From NCBI GenBank assembly GCA_000242815.2, contig AHHB01000037.1, positions 124,001-188,000 on the forward strand: a stretch of DNA of 64,000 bases, in the 5' to 3' direction. Made by a program: the position numbers and the translations under genes. Positions 37,273 to 46,195 of the stretch are shown here, piece after piece. A model generated the notes under the pieces. That model was not told the DNA's origin, did not search any database, and saw only the letters and a list, made by a program, of their open reading frames with translations. Numbering within the stretch: the first letter of the stretch is position 1; each line of letters opens with the position of its first letter. Origin of the DNA: Janthinobacterium lividum PAMC 25724 (lineage in GTDB: Bacteria; Pseudomonadota; Gammaproteobacteria; Burkholderiales; Burkholderiaceae_D).

Positions 37273-39021
37273 CTAGGCGATGTTGCTTAACCATTCCTCA
37301 ATTGCCTCTCCAGTGATCGGCCGGCTATACAGATAGCCCTGGCCCTTGTCGCATCCCTGGGCGTACACCACGGCTGCTTGCTGTTGCGTCTCGATTCCTT
37401 CCGCGACGGTATTCATGCCCAGGCTACGCGCCACTTTCACCGTCGCTTCTATTAACACTTCATGATGGCGGCTGGTACCGGCCAAGGTAACAAATGAACG
37501 ATCAATCTTGACGGTATCGACGGGTAACAAGTGCAAGCTTGATAGCGAGGAATAACCGGTTCCAAAATCATCGAGGGCCAGCTTGACTCCCAGCGCTTTC
37601 AGGCGAAGCAACTGTTCTTGGATGTCTTTTCCCTGCGCCGCCAAACTCTCGGTAATTTCCAACTGCAATTTATCTGGCTCCATGCCGCTGGCCGCAAGAA
37701 TGGCGCTCACCTTGTCGCACAAATCGTCTTGGCTCAGTTGCGCGCGCGATAAATTGACTGCCAACAAGCGCGGCGCGCGCGCTCCCAAGCGCTGCTTCCA
37801 GCGTACAAAATCGCGGCATGCCCTTTCCAACACTTTTTCACCGATGGCGCCAATCAAGCCACAGTCCTCGGCGATACCGATGAATTCCACGGGACCGACT
37901 ACTCCGCGCACCGGATGTTGCCACCTTACCAGGGCTTCGACGCCTGCTGTCGGGTCAACTTTACCGTCCGCCAAGAGTCGGACCACAGGCTGATACAAAT
38001 TGTATAATTCACCGCGCTCTATGGCATACCGGAGATCGCTTTCCAAGCCGCCGCGCAACAGCGCATCCTCGCGCATCTGCTGGCGAAATATCGCAAAACG
38101 GTCGCCTCCTCCAGCCTTGGCGATGGCCATCGCTATCGCAGCGTCACGCAGCAGATCATCGGCATCATGCGCTTCTGAGTTCAGCACCACGATGCCGGCG
38201 CTGAAGGTGCATGTGATCTCATGACTGCCTATCATGTACGGTTTGCTCAGGCGCTCAAGCAAGCGTGCGGCAATGGCTGATACGACGCCACGCTCAGTGA
38301 CGCCATCCAATAGCACAGCGAACTCGTCGCCGCCGACTCTGGCTATCAGCTCAGTCGAAGTGCGGCTTCCAGGTGGCCGGCTGCTCGATCTCAGATTAGT
38401 GCTCAGGCGTTCCGCCACAAGGACAATGACCTGATCTCCGACCTCGTTGCCCAAGGTGTCATTAATCTGCTTGAAGCGATCAAAGTTAATGAACAATACA
38501 GCGCAATAATCGCCGCTCGGCGCACGTGCGCGCTGCGTCATCGTGGATAACAATTCGAGCGCACCTGCGCGGTTCGGCAACTGTGTCAAGGTATCGAGCT
38601 TTGCGGCACTTGCCAGACGACTAGCCAGCAGTCGTTGCTCTCGCACCACCTCATGCGTAGCGTCCATCACTATGGCCATCAAGCGATTGCCATCGACTTT
38701 CAGCAAGCCCAGTGACAATACTGCAGGACTTTCCGGATGCTGTCGCTGATGCTCATTGACCGCGATCCTCATCCCCTCGCAGATCAATCCTTGCTCGGGC
38801 TTGAAGTTAGCGCACAGGCGCAGCAGGCCCGGCGCATACGGCTGTAGTACCTGAAATAAATTGACCAGATCGCCATCGGCAGACAGCGGCATTAACAATT
38901 GCGCGGCCATTGGGTTGAGCATCTCGATACTGCCATCTTTTTGCAGCTGTATGAGCGCAACAGGAGCACGATACAAAAACTGTACTAAAGACTCATAGGC
39001 ACTATCCTGCTCACCACTCAT
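37273..39021 (-). CDS. PAS-GGDEF-EAL c-di-GMP protein, last gene of the PYP operon
   Basis: The 582-residue cytoplasmic protein opens with a PAS domain (FLYRAPVALIQLQKDG, then MLNPMAAQLLMPLS). This domain is clearly a paralogue of the one in the preceding gene. The GGDEF domain keeps its signature (RVGGDEFAVLL), and the EAL domain keeps EALVRW, DDFGTGYSS, KIDRSFV and AEGIE. Both synthesis and hydrolysis of c-di-GMP are therefore possible. ATG 39021 follows AGGAG and overlaps the upstream gene by 11 bases; a longer frame to 39108 lies wholly inside that gene. The operon position suggests that the PYP light sensor acts on this enzyme. Confidence 0.9.
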   Translation of the reverse strand: MSGEQDSAYESLVQFLYRAPVALIQLQKDGSIEMLNPMAAQLLMPLSADGDLVNLFQVLQPYAPGLLRLCANFKPEQGLICEGMRIAVNEHQRQHPESPAVLSLGLLKVDGNRLMAIVMDATHEVVREQRLLASRLASAAKLDTLTQLPNRAGALELLSTMTQRARAPSGDYCAVLFINFDRFKQINDTLGNEVGDQVIVLVAERLSTNLRSSSRPPGSRTSTELIARVGGDEFAVLLDGVTERGVVSAIAARLLERLSKPYMIGSHEITCTFSAGIVVLNSEAHDADDLLRDAAIAMAIAKAGGGDRFAIFRQQMREDALLRGGLESDLRYAIERGELYNLYQPVVRLLADGKVDPTAGVEALVRWQHPVRGVVGPVEFIGIAEDCGLIGAIGEKVLERACRDFVRWKQRLGARAPRLLAVNLSRAQLSQDDLCDKVSAILAASGMEPDKLQLEITESLAAQGKDIQEQLLRLKALGVKLALDDFGTGYSSLSSLHLLPVDTVKIDRSFVTLAGTSRHHEVLIEATVKVARSLGMNTVAEGIETQQQAAVVYAQGCDKGQGYLYSRPITGEAIEEWLSNIA

Positions 39022-40372
39022 GACCCACTCCTGTCTGCTGTGCGGGAAAATGCGCTGCCTCAGCGTCCAGGCATACGACGCGGTTTCGACCTGCGCGTTT
39101 CGCCGCATACAAGGCTTGATCGGCGCGTTTCATCAGTGCGTCGAATCCGCTCACACTATCGTCCATTACCGCAACGCCGATGCTGATAGTGTATGCGATG
39201 ACATGCTGTTCATACATGGCGGGAATGAGTTGAACTTGCTTCCTTAAGCGCTCCGCTACCGCCATGACATCGGCCAAATTCACAGACGGTAAAATCACCG
39301 CAAATTCCTCGCCTCCGATGCGCGCCAGTATGTCAATCTGGCGGCATACGCTCTTCATCGTGGCCGCCAGATGGCACAGTACCGCATCGCCCGCCGGATG
39401 ACCGTATTGGTCGTTGATCGCCTTAAAATGGTCGGCATCGAGCATGATCAGCGACAACGGCCGCAATGCGTTATTGCGGCGCAGCAACTCCAGATCGGCA
39501 GCCTCGAAAAAAGCCCGGCGATTTGACAGGCCGGTAAGATGGTCGCAATAAGCTGCCTTGCGCAGATTCTCGCTGACATCACGCTTATCTGAAATATCCC
39601 GGATGATCATGCAATAGGCAGGTTCTTCATCGCTCAGCTCGCAAGGCTCTGCGTTCTCTTCGATACGGGCAGGCAATGGTGAAATCATCGAACTACCCCA
39701 GAATTCGTGGCCATCGGCACGTAGCCGCGCGCCTTCATGCAGTGTCCAGCCGTTCTCGTCTGCCTCCCGCAAACGCTCCATTTGCTGCTCTTGCGTGGTC
39801 GCTCCGGCGGGGTAGAAAATTGCATAGGGCTGCCCTTTGACGCCAGGCGCATGGCCAGTGACACGCGCAATGCTTTCATTCCAGGACTCGATGCGGCCTT
39901 GCTTGTCCAGGCTAACCAAGGCGTAGTCGGCAATATTGGTCATGATCGCGTTAAGCCAAGCGTCGGTCTTGCGCAGCTGTCGTTCGCGCCTGTCTTGCAA
40001 GGTGATGTCGTTGAGCACTGCCATCAACCGCTCCTCATCGAGCTTGAGCATACTCAGCGATAGCACCTGCGGCCCGTTGGCGGCGTCGTCCGCGTGCAGG
40101 TATAGCCGAGTTGCGTCACAGATTTGGCCATAGCTTGCAGCAAACTGACTGCACTGCAACTGCAGGTCTGGCGCAACCGGTGCGAGCGCATCGAACAGGT
40201 TGGTCAACTCGCCATCCTGGCTCAGCGGCATCAACAGCTGGGCCGATAGCGGATTGAGCATGATGATGGTACCGTCTGAAGAAATTTGAACCAGGCCAAC
40301 CGGCGCCATGTACAGAAACTGCAGCAGTGCCTCGTACTCCTCGGACTCCGTCGAATTGATGACGCTACTCAT
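39011..40372 (-). CDS. PAS-PAS-GGDEF diguanylate cyclase in the PYP operon
   Basis: This 453-residue protein makes c-di-GMP from two GTP. An N-terminal PAS (FLYMAPVGLVQISSDG, then MLNPLSAQLLMPLS) is shared with the next gene. A second, more usual PAS follows (MTNIADYALVSLDKQGRIES with GHEFWGSSMISPL). The C-terminal GGDEF domain has the active variant GGEEF in ARIGGEEFAVILPS. Its ATG overlaps the pyp stop by four bases, so expression is coupled to the photoreceptor. The duplicated PAS may be where PYP docks; that is inference. Confidence 0.92.
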   Translation of the reverse strand: MSSVINSTESEEYEALLQFLYMAPVGLVQISSDGTIIMLNPLSAQLLMPLSQDGELTNLFDALAPVAPDLQLQCSQFAASYGQICDATRLYLHADDAANGPQVLSLSMLKLDEERLMAVLNDITLQDRRERQLRKTDAWLNAIMTNIADYALVSLDKQGRIESWNESIARVTGHAPGVKGQPYAIFYPAGATTQEQQMERLREADENGWTLHEGARLRADGHEFWGSSMISPLPARIEENAEPCELSDEEPAYCMIIRDISDKRDVSENLRKAAYCDHLTGLSNRRAFFEAADLELLRRNNALRPLSLIMLDADHFKAINDQYGHPAGDAVLCHLAATMKSVCRQIDILARIGGEEFAVILPSVNLADVMAVAERLRKQVQLIPAMYEQHVIAYTISIGVAVMDDSVSGFDALMKRADQALYAAKRAGRNRVVCLDAEAAHFPAQQTGVGHEW

Positions 40373-40758
40373 AAGCGATGCACCAGGACGTAGGATAGAT
40401 CGGCCGCTGGATCCGACAGCAAGCGCAGCTTGACCCTCGTGGGCCGCATGCGCAGTGTCAGCACGTAGCTGATCGTATCGTCCAGCACTTGCCCGCTTTC
40501 ATACGCGTCCGCAAAGCGCTGCGCGACCAGGAAATTGTTCATGCATGGCGCGACCACCATGAACAGATCCTGCTGCAGCACGCGCTCGACGCTGAGTCCC
40601 GCCGCCTTCGATTCGAAGGTGTTATAGCGCTGTACCCGGCCATCGCGCCCAAAGCCGATGACACCGAAGCCGAACGCATTGAGCGCCGCTTCCTCTGCCG
40701 TTTCCAGCAGCATGATGATGCCAGGCTGGTCAAACTGTATTTCTGTATGCATATTCAT
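40369..40758 (-). CDS. pyp: Photoactive yellow protein (PYP) homologue
   Basis: The 129-residue protein aligns over its whole length with Halorhodospira PYP (125 residues) without a gap in the core. The chromophore-binding Cys is in VVAPCMNN (Cys72, equal to Cys69). The hydrogen-bonding pair is in QRYNTFES (Tyr45 and Glu49, equal to Tyr42 and Glu46). The Met100 equivalent is in LRMRPT. Thr50 and Arg52 are replaced by Ala and Leu, which should shift colour or photocycle speed. PYP binds p-coumaric acid as a thioester and senses blue light. The ligase that activates p-coumarate is probably the gene just upstream. ATG 40758 follows AGGAG; earlier in-frame ATG at 40830 lacks one. Confidence 0.9.
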   Translation of the reverse strand: MNMHTEIQFDQPGIIMLLETAEEAALNAFGFGVIGFGRDGRVQRYNTFESKAAGLSVERVLQQDLFMVVAPCMNNFLVAQRFADAYESGQVLDDTISYVLTLRMRPTRVKLRLLSDPAADLSYVLVHRL

Positions 40759-40902
40759 TGTTAGCAACTCCTGTACGGATCGCAAGAGGATCTCTGTTGT
40801 CGTGTTAATCAAGCTACTGCGGGTCTCCAAGCCTCACCCGGCAGCGCGTCCATACAAGCATTGCGAGTCCATCACACTTGTCCATCACGCATATCCATCT
40901 CT

Positions 40903-42162
40903 CTACGGTTCGCCTACCCCAGGGCCATCGCTGATGATCCAGTCGATGAGCTTGCCCTGCCGGTTCATCGGCAGAGCGGCGCCGATGGTGAACGATACCG
41001 GACGCGCCGCAGGCGGCAAGCGCTGCCTGACCCAGGCCGCCAGCTGATCCGGCAGGCACTCGGCACCGCCGAGGTGCGCGGCCACCACGAAGGCCTTCAG
41101 CCGCTGCCCTTCGTCCGCGCGCATCAGCCGCACATGGGCCTCGCTGACGCCAGGATGGCGCTTGAGCACCTGTGCCACCTGCGCCGGATAAACGTTCGTA
41201 CCACCGACCTGCACTGCCTGGTCATGCCGGCCCACTGGGACGAAACTATGCTCGCCGTGCCAGTCGATCTGGTCCTGGCAGTCGCAGCGCAGCTCGCTGC
41301 CGTTCGACGCCTGGCGCAGCAAAGTATCGCCAGCCTCGCCGCGACGCCAGTAGGGCAGCAAAACATAAGGCTGGCGCGCATCGCTGCGCCAGCCTACCCC
41401 TGCGCTTTCGCTGCTACCGTATATTTCGGCCAGCAACAAGCCGGACGCCGTCAGTTGCAGCGCCACGTCGCGCGGGCATGGCGCAGTCGACGTCACGCCC
41501 GTCACACCAGCAGGCCAGCTTGGCGCTTGTCGCGCAACGGCGGCCCACAGTTCAGGATAGCCGATAATCACGTCCCCGTCTGCGGCCTGCGCGATCAACT
41601 GCATCGGCAGCATGTTTCTGGCATCGACAAGCGCGGCGCGCGCGGGGGCCAATGCCAGTGGCAGCAGCACACTGAACAGGAAGCCGTAAATATGATGCGC
41701 AGGAACGGCATACACGATGCGCCGCGCATGGCAGAATTGTGCTGCAAAAAAGCACGCCTCTTGCCATAGCATGTCGAGTGTGTGGGGGCAGCTTTTGGGC
41801 ACGCCGCTGCTGCCTGAGGTTTTAAAGCTCAACTCGGCGCTGTAATGGTCGAGGCCCTTGCGCGCACAGGCGATCCACTGTTCCAGCGTCACGCACTCGA
41901 GCAACGCCTGGTCAGCACCACTCTGGTGCAGATGCAAGCAGGCGGACAGCGCCGTCGCCAGGGCATGGCGTTCAAGTGAATCGACACCCAAATCAGCTTC
42001 CAGTTGCCAGCTTTGCGGCCACGGCAACGACGGCAAACCTGCGCGCCCACGGCGCATCATGCTCAATTCAGCATGCATGAAGTCCGACACAAAACGGCGC
42101 AGCAACGCGCCGTCGTGCCACCAGTTGACGCAGGGCGGGTATGGTGTTTGAGTCTGATTCAC
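40903..42162 (-). CDS. p-Coumarate:CoA ligase-like adenylating enzyme for the PYP chromophore
   Basis: The 419-residue member of the ANL superfamily is shorter than ordinary acyl-CoA ligases. Core motifs are present: TSGSSGVPK (A3), EIYGSSESAG (A5), VGRHDQAVQVGGTNVYP (A7/A8) and NRQGK (A10, catalytic Lys). Its place directly before pyp, after tetR and coupled to it by a four-base overlap, fits the small pCL enzymes found beside pyp genes elsewhere. These make p-coumaroyl-CoA for attachment to PYP. An N-terminal stretch (EADLGVDSLERHALATAL) resembles the phosphopantetheine helix of acyl carrier proteins. No tyrosine ammonia-lyase, the usual source of p-coumarate, is in the window. Confidence 0.78.
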   Translation of the reverse strand: MNQTQTPYPPCVNWWHDGALLRRFVSDFMHAELSMMRRGRAGLPSLPWPQSWQLEADLGVDSLERHALATALSACLHLHQSGADQALLECVTLEQWIACARKGLDHYSAELSFKTSGSSGVPKSCPHTLDMLWQEACFFAAQFCHARRIVYAVPAHHIYGFLFSVLLPLALAPARAALVDARNMLPMQLIAQAADGDVIIGYPELWAAVARQAPSWPAGVTGVTSTAPCPRDVALQLTASGLLLAEIYGSSESAGVGWRSDARQPYVLLPYWRRGEAGDTLLRQASNGSELRCDCQDQIDWHGEHSFVPVGRHDQAVQVGGTNVYPAQVAQVLKRHPGVSEAHVRLMRADEGQRLKAFVVAAHLGGAECLPDQLAAWVRQRLPPAARPVSFTIGAALPMNRQGKLIDWIISDGPGVGEP

Positions 42163-42764
42163 GCCAAGCCTTCAAGCGCTACTTTGAGCATATGGCGCAC
42201 AATATCATCAGGCGCCATCTTGCTGTATTTCTGCAAGTACTCGACCGCAGGGTCACAGGTGCGAGCGTAATAGCTGAACAATATAACGTCGGTAGGTAGT
42301 TCCGGGTTCAATTGCCCCGCCTGCTGCGCCAGCTTGACCAAAGCCTCCAGCTGCCGGTTCAGTTTCATGACTCGCAGCATGTACTTCACATTGCGGATCA
42401 ACATATCGCGCACATGCGGGCTGCTCGATGGCAAGAACGGCAAGCCGCCGCCCAGGCGCACCCGCAGCGCCCACTCGAGCAGGGACGACAATTTCTGCAC
42501 GGCACTAAGTGAGCTATCTAGCGCGGCGACATAATCGAGGGCGCCATCGAGCAGGCGTATCAGCGCCTCACCGACCAGCTCTTCCTTGGACTTAAAGTGC
42601 TTGTAAAGGCTCGGTTTGGAGATGCCTACCGTGCCGGCGACGTCATCCATGGTCATCAAGTCATAGCCTTTTTGGCTCAGCACCGCCGTCGCGGCATCGA
42701 GGATTGCGTTCTCACGCAGCTTAAATGCTTGATTTTTAAAGCTTAGTCTTGGGAGGATACTCAT
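42159..42764 (-). CDS. TetR-family regulator heading the PYP operon
   Basis: The 201-residue protein has a typical N-terminal helix-turn-helix (ILDAATAVLSQKGYDLMTMD, then ISKPSLYKHFKSKEELV, about residues 20-65) and a variable ligand-binding part. Its stop overlaps the ligase start by four bases, so it is co-transcribed with the PYP genes. It is divergent from the FAD-amine-oxidase/cfa operon, and a perfect 12-bp palindrome lies 14 bases before its start. It could respond to a coumaroyl or fatty-acyl compound; this is speculation. The start has no clear ribosome site. Confidence 0.88.
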   Translation of the reverse strand: MSILPRLSFKNQAFKLRENAILDAATAVLSQKGYDLMTMDDVAGTVGISKPSLYKHFKSKEELVGEALIRLLDGALDYVAALDSSLSAVQKLSSLLEWALRVRLGGGLPFLPSSSPHVRDMLIRNVKYMLRVMKLNRQLEALVKLAQQAGQLNPELPTDVILFSYYARTCDPAVEYLQKYSKMAPDDIVRHMLKVALEGLA

Positions 42765-42777
42765 TGGTAAATTTAGA

Positions 42778-42789
42778 TACTAATTAGTA
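42778..42789. promoter_or_regulatory. Palindrome in the tetR / FAD-oxidase divergent promoter region
   Basis: TACTAATTAGTA is a perfect 12-bp palindrome lying between the two divergent operons, a natural TetR operator position. A second, less regular candidate lies at 42819-42846 with GCATACCAG and CAGTATACC around ACAAAACGGT. Binding is inferred. Confidence 0.4.
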
Positions 42790-42859
42790 GCTTTTGTTGT
42801 TTGATGGTAGTAATATTAGCATACCAGTACAAAACGGTCAGTATACCAAGCAAAACTAC

Positions 42860-44142
42860 ATGAATCCGCCACGCAAACGTATCGCCATCATCGGCTCCGG
42901 CATTTCAGGCCTGGCCAGCGCCTATTTCTCAACCGCAAGCACGACGTCGTGCTGTTCGAAGCCGCCGACTATCTTGGCGGCCACACCAACACCGTGGACG
43001 TGACACTGGAAGGACGCTGCCATGGCGTCGACACGGGCTTCCTGGTCTTTAACGAGCATACCTATCCCAACCTTGTGGCGCTGTTTGAGGAACTCGGCGT
43101 CGACAGCATCGCCAGCGACATGTCGTTCGGCGTGTCGGTCGATGGCGGAGCGCTGGAATGGGCAGGCACCAGCCTCGACAGCGTGTTCGCACAGCGCACC
43201 AACGCGGGCTCGCCGAGCTTCCTGCGCATGCTATGGGACATCCTGCATTTCAACCGCAACGCGGAGCGCTTTTTACAAAGCGCAATCCAGACCGCGCTGA
43301 CGCTGGGACAGCTTCTGCAGCAGGAGGGCTATGGCGCGCGCTTCCGCGATGCCTACTTGCTGCCGATGGCGGCGGCAATCTGGTCCAGTTCGCCACGCGA
43401 TATCCTGCAATTTCCGGCAGCGACTTTTTTGCGTTTCTGTCTCAACCACGGCCTGTTGCAGGTCAACGGCCGCCCGCAGTGGCGCACGGTCGCAGGCGGA
43501 GCGCGCAACTATGTCGACAAGATCGCCGCCACGCTGCCTGACGTGCGCCTGAACACGCCCGTACTGGGCGTGCGGCGCAGCGCGGGCAGCATGCAGGTGT
43601 GCAGCAGCAGCGTGGACGCCGAGCCATTCGACGCTGTCGTGTTCGCTACCCACGCGCCGACCACGCTGGCCATGTTGCAAGACGCCAGCCAGACAGAGCG
43701 CGCCATCCTCGGCGGCGTGCGCTACCAGCCCAATACGGCCTACCTGCACACGGACGCAAATCTGATGCCACGGCGACGCAAGGTCTGGTCGGCCTGGAAC
43801 TACCTTGCAGGCGCGCAGGCGGACGGACAGCGCCCCGTGTGCGTGAGCTACTGGCTGAACCAGCTGCAGGCACTGCCGTTCGAGACACCGGTGATCGTGA
43901 CGCTCAATCCGCACACCTTGCCGGCCGAGAACACACTGCTGGCCAAGTTCAACTACGCCCACCCGGTGATGGACCTCGCTACCGTGCGCGCGCAGCAGCA
44001 GCTGGCGCAGATCCAGGGCAAGGACGGCGCCTGGTTCGCCGGTGCCTGGACCGGTTATGGCTTCCACGAAGACGGCTTGAAATCGGCACTGCGCATCGCT
44101 GCAGCCTTCGACACGGCACCGACATGGAATGTGCTGCCATGA
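42860..44142 (+). pseudogene. FAD-dependent amine oxidase-like protein (COG2907), one-base frameshift
   Basis: The dinucleotide-binding start RIAIIGSGISGLASAYF (from ATG 42860) is followed by nonsense. The frame that resumes at about 42930 reads NRKHDVVLFEAADYLGGHTN and continues to 44142. One missing base near 42926-42930 (TTTCTCAAC for TTTCCTCAAC) explains the break. The protein would have about 427 residues and end with GAWTGYGFHEDGLKSAL, as COG2907 proteins do. These oxidoreductases usually sit with DUF1365 and CFA synthase and are linked to lipid modification under light or singlet-oxygen stress. The next gene overlaps its stop by four bases. Confidence 0.85.
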
Positions 44143-44915
44143 AGCAGCCTGCCGCCCAGCTGTTGCACGGCCATGTGACGCATGCGCGCCTGCGTCCGGT
44201 GCCGCACCGCTTCGTCTATCCGCTGTTTTATGTACGTTTGAACCTGGCCCGGCTGGACGAATGCCAGTCGCGCTGGTTCGGCGTGGACCGCTGGCGGCCG
44301 CTGTCGATACGCCGGCGCGACCATGGCCCGCGCGATGGCTCCAGCCTGGAACAATGGATGCGCACACTGCTACGCGAGCACCACATCGATGCCGACGGTG
44401 AAATCTGGCTGCAAACCTTTCCCCGCGTCGCTGGCTATGTGTTCAATCCCGTCAGTTTCTGGCATTGCTACGACACGGCTGGCCGGCTGCGCGCGGTGCT
44501 GGCTGAGGTTAACAACACCTTCGGCGAAAGCCACCGCTACCTGCTGCGCATCGCCGATACGGCCGGTGGCCCGTCCACCGCCACTGCCGACAAGCAGATG
44601 CACGTGTCACCGTTCTGCGAGGTGAGCGGACACTACCGCTTTCGCTTCCGTCTGGGCGGTGCCAGCCATTGCACCGAGCTCGACTATCACGACGATGATG
44701 GCGTGCTGCTGCGCACCGCACTGAGCGGCCGTGCCATGCCGATGAGCGACAGCGCATTGGCTGGCGCCCTGCTGCGCTATCCACTATTGGGGCTGGGCAT
44801 CATGTTGCGCATACACTGGCAAGCGTTGCGGCTCTGGCTCAAGCACGTGCCATTTTTCAGCAAGCCACCTGCCCCCATCCATCAAACCACCGTGCACCAG
44901 GAGACTGCCCGATGA
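44139..44915 (+). CDS. DUF1365 family protein
   Basis: The 258-residue protein is recognised by LRPVPHRFVYPLFYVRLNL near the start, the central FPRVAGYVFNPVSFWHCYD and later AVLAEVNNTFGESHRYLL. Biochemical activity is unknown. The strict neighbourhood of FAD amine oxidase, DUF1365 and CFA synthase, with four-base overlaps at both ends here, implies a joint step in modifying membrane fatty acids. One weak hydrophobic helix near the C terminus (LLRYPLLGLGIMLRI) may associate it with the membrane. Confidence 0.9.
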   Translation: MKQPAAQLLHGHVTHARLRPVPHRFVYPLFYVRLNLARLDECQSRWFGVDRWRPLSIRRRDHGPRDGSSLEQWMRTLLREHHIDADGEIWLQTFPRVAGYVFNPVSFWHCYDTAGRLRAVLAEVNNTFGESHRYLLRIADTAGGPSTATADKQMHVSPFCEVSGHYRFRFRLGGASHCTELDYHDDDGVLLRTALSGRAMPMSDSALAGALLRYPLLGLGIMLRIHWQALRLWLKHVPFFSKPPAPIHQTTVHQETAR

Positions 44916-46117
44916 ATCGCACCTTATCCACCGTCAAGCTGTCCGCGCCGGCCGGCGCCCGGCTATTTCTTAGCCTACTGAACAATATCAGCCACGGACA
45001 CCTGGAACTGATCACCCCCTGCAATACACGCGTGGTGTTCGGCGATGCCCATGCATCGCCGGGCGCGACGCTGCGACTGCACGACTGGCGTGCCTGCCAG
45101 CGCATCCTGCGCGCCGGTGACATCGGCTTTGCCGAAGCGTATGCAGCTGGCTGGGCCAGCACGCCCGACCTGACAGCGCTGCTGCGCCTGGCGCTGCGCA
45201 ACGAAGCGGCGCTCGACCATTTGGTGTTCGGCGGTGCGCTGGCGCGCTGCTGGTACCGGCTGCGGCACTGGCTGCGCCCCAATACGCGCAAGGGCAGCGA
45301 GCGCAATATCCACGCGCATTACGACATCGGCAACGACTTCTACCAGCTCTGGCTCGATCCCAGCTGGACGTACTCGAGCGCGCTGTTCGACGGCGACTAC
45401 CAGCTGACGCTGCAGGAAGCGCAGCGGCGCAAGTACCAGCGCATCATCGACGTCCTCCAACTAAAGCCAGGCCAGAGCGTGCTGGAAATCGGCTGCGGCT
45501 GGGGCGGCTTTGCTGAGCATGCCGGGCAGCAAGGCATCGACGTGCATGGCGTGACGATTTCACCGTCGCAGCTCGAGGTGGCGCAGCGCCGCATACAAGC
45601 GCTGGGACTGAGCGAGCGGGTACAGCTTGAGCTGTGCGACTACCGCGACCTGCGTGGCGAGTACGACGCCGTGGTGTCGATTGAAATGTTCGAGGCCGTG
45701 GGCGAGCAGTACTGGCCGCAGTATTTCCACACCGTCACGGCACGGCTCAAGCCCGGCGCGCAGGCGTTGATACAGTCCATCACCATCGGCGAACAGCATT
45801 TTGCGCGCTACCGCAGCAGCACCGATTTCATTCAGCAGTACATTTTTCCTGGGGGAATGCTGCCCAGCGTTGAACGTTTTGAACGCCAGGCAGCACTTTG
45901 CGGCCTGCGCCCGGTCGAACGCCACGCCTTCGGCCGCGACTACGCCGAAACGCTGCGCCGCTGGGATGCACGCTGCCGCTTGCACCATCCGCAAATCACA
46001 GGCCTGGGCTTCGATGAACACTTTATGCGCATCTGGCATATGTACTTCGCCTATTGCGAAGCTGCCTTTGACGAGGGACGAACCGATGTTATCCAATTCC
46101 TGCTCCAGAAGGCCTAG
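44912..46117 (+). CDS. cfa: Cyclopropane-fatty-acyl-phospholipid synthase
   Basis: The 401-residue enzyme transfers a methylene group from S-adenosylmethionine to unsaturated membrane lipids. The SAM motif is SVLEIGCGWGGF (about residues 189-200). Family signatures are ERNIHAHYDIGNDFY, TYSSALFD before it, and YIFPGGMLPS after it. Length matches CFA synthases. It overlaps DUF1365 by four bases (ATGA). In the light-response setting it would protect membranes against photo-oxidation. Confidence 0.93.
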   Translation: MNRTLSTVKLSAPAGARLFLSLLNNISHGHLELITPCNTRVVFGDAHASPGATLRLHDWRACQRILRAGDIGFAEAYAAGWASTPDLTALLRLALRNEAALDHLVFGGALARCWYRLRHWLRPNTRKGSERNIHAHYDIGNDFYQLWLDPSWTYSSALFDGDYQLTLQEAQRRKYQRIIDVLQLKPGQSVLEIGCGWGGFAEHAGQQGIDVHGVTISPSQLEVAQRRIQALGLSERVQLELCDYRDLRGEYDAVVSIEMFEAVGEQYWPQYFHTVTARLKPGAQALIQSITIGEQHFARYRSSTDFIQQYIFPGGMLPSVERFERQAALCGLRPVERHAFGRDYAETLRRWDARCRLHHPQITGLGFDEHFMRIWHMYFAYCEAAFDEGRTDVIQFLLQKA

Positions 46118-46195
46118 TCCCGCCCGGCCATGCTCGGTCGGCCCGGTTTTCGCGCGGCGGCCCATTGTGACCGTGCTGATATCGGGGAGGCGCAC

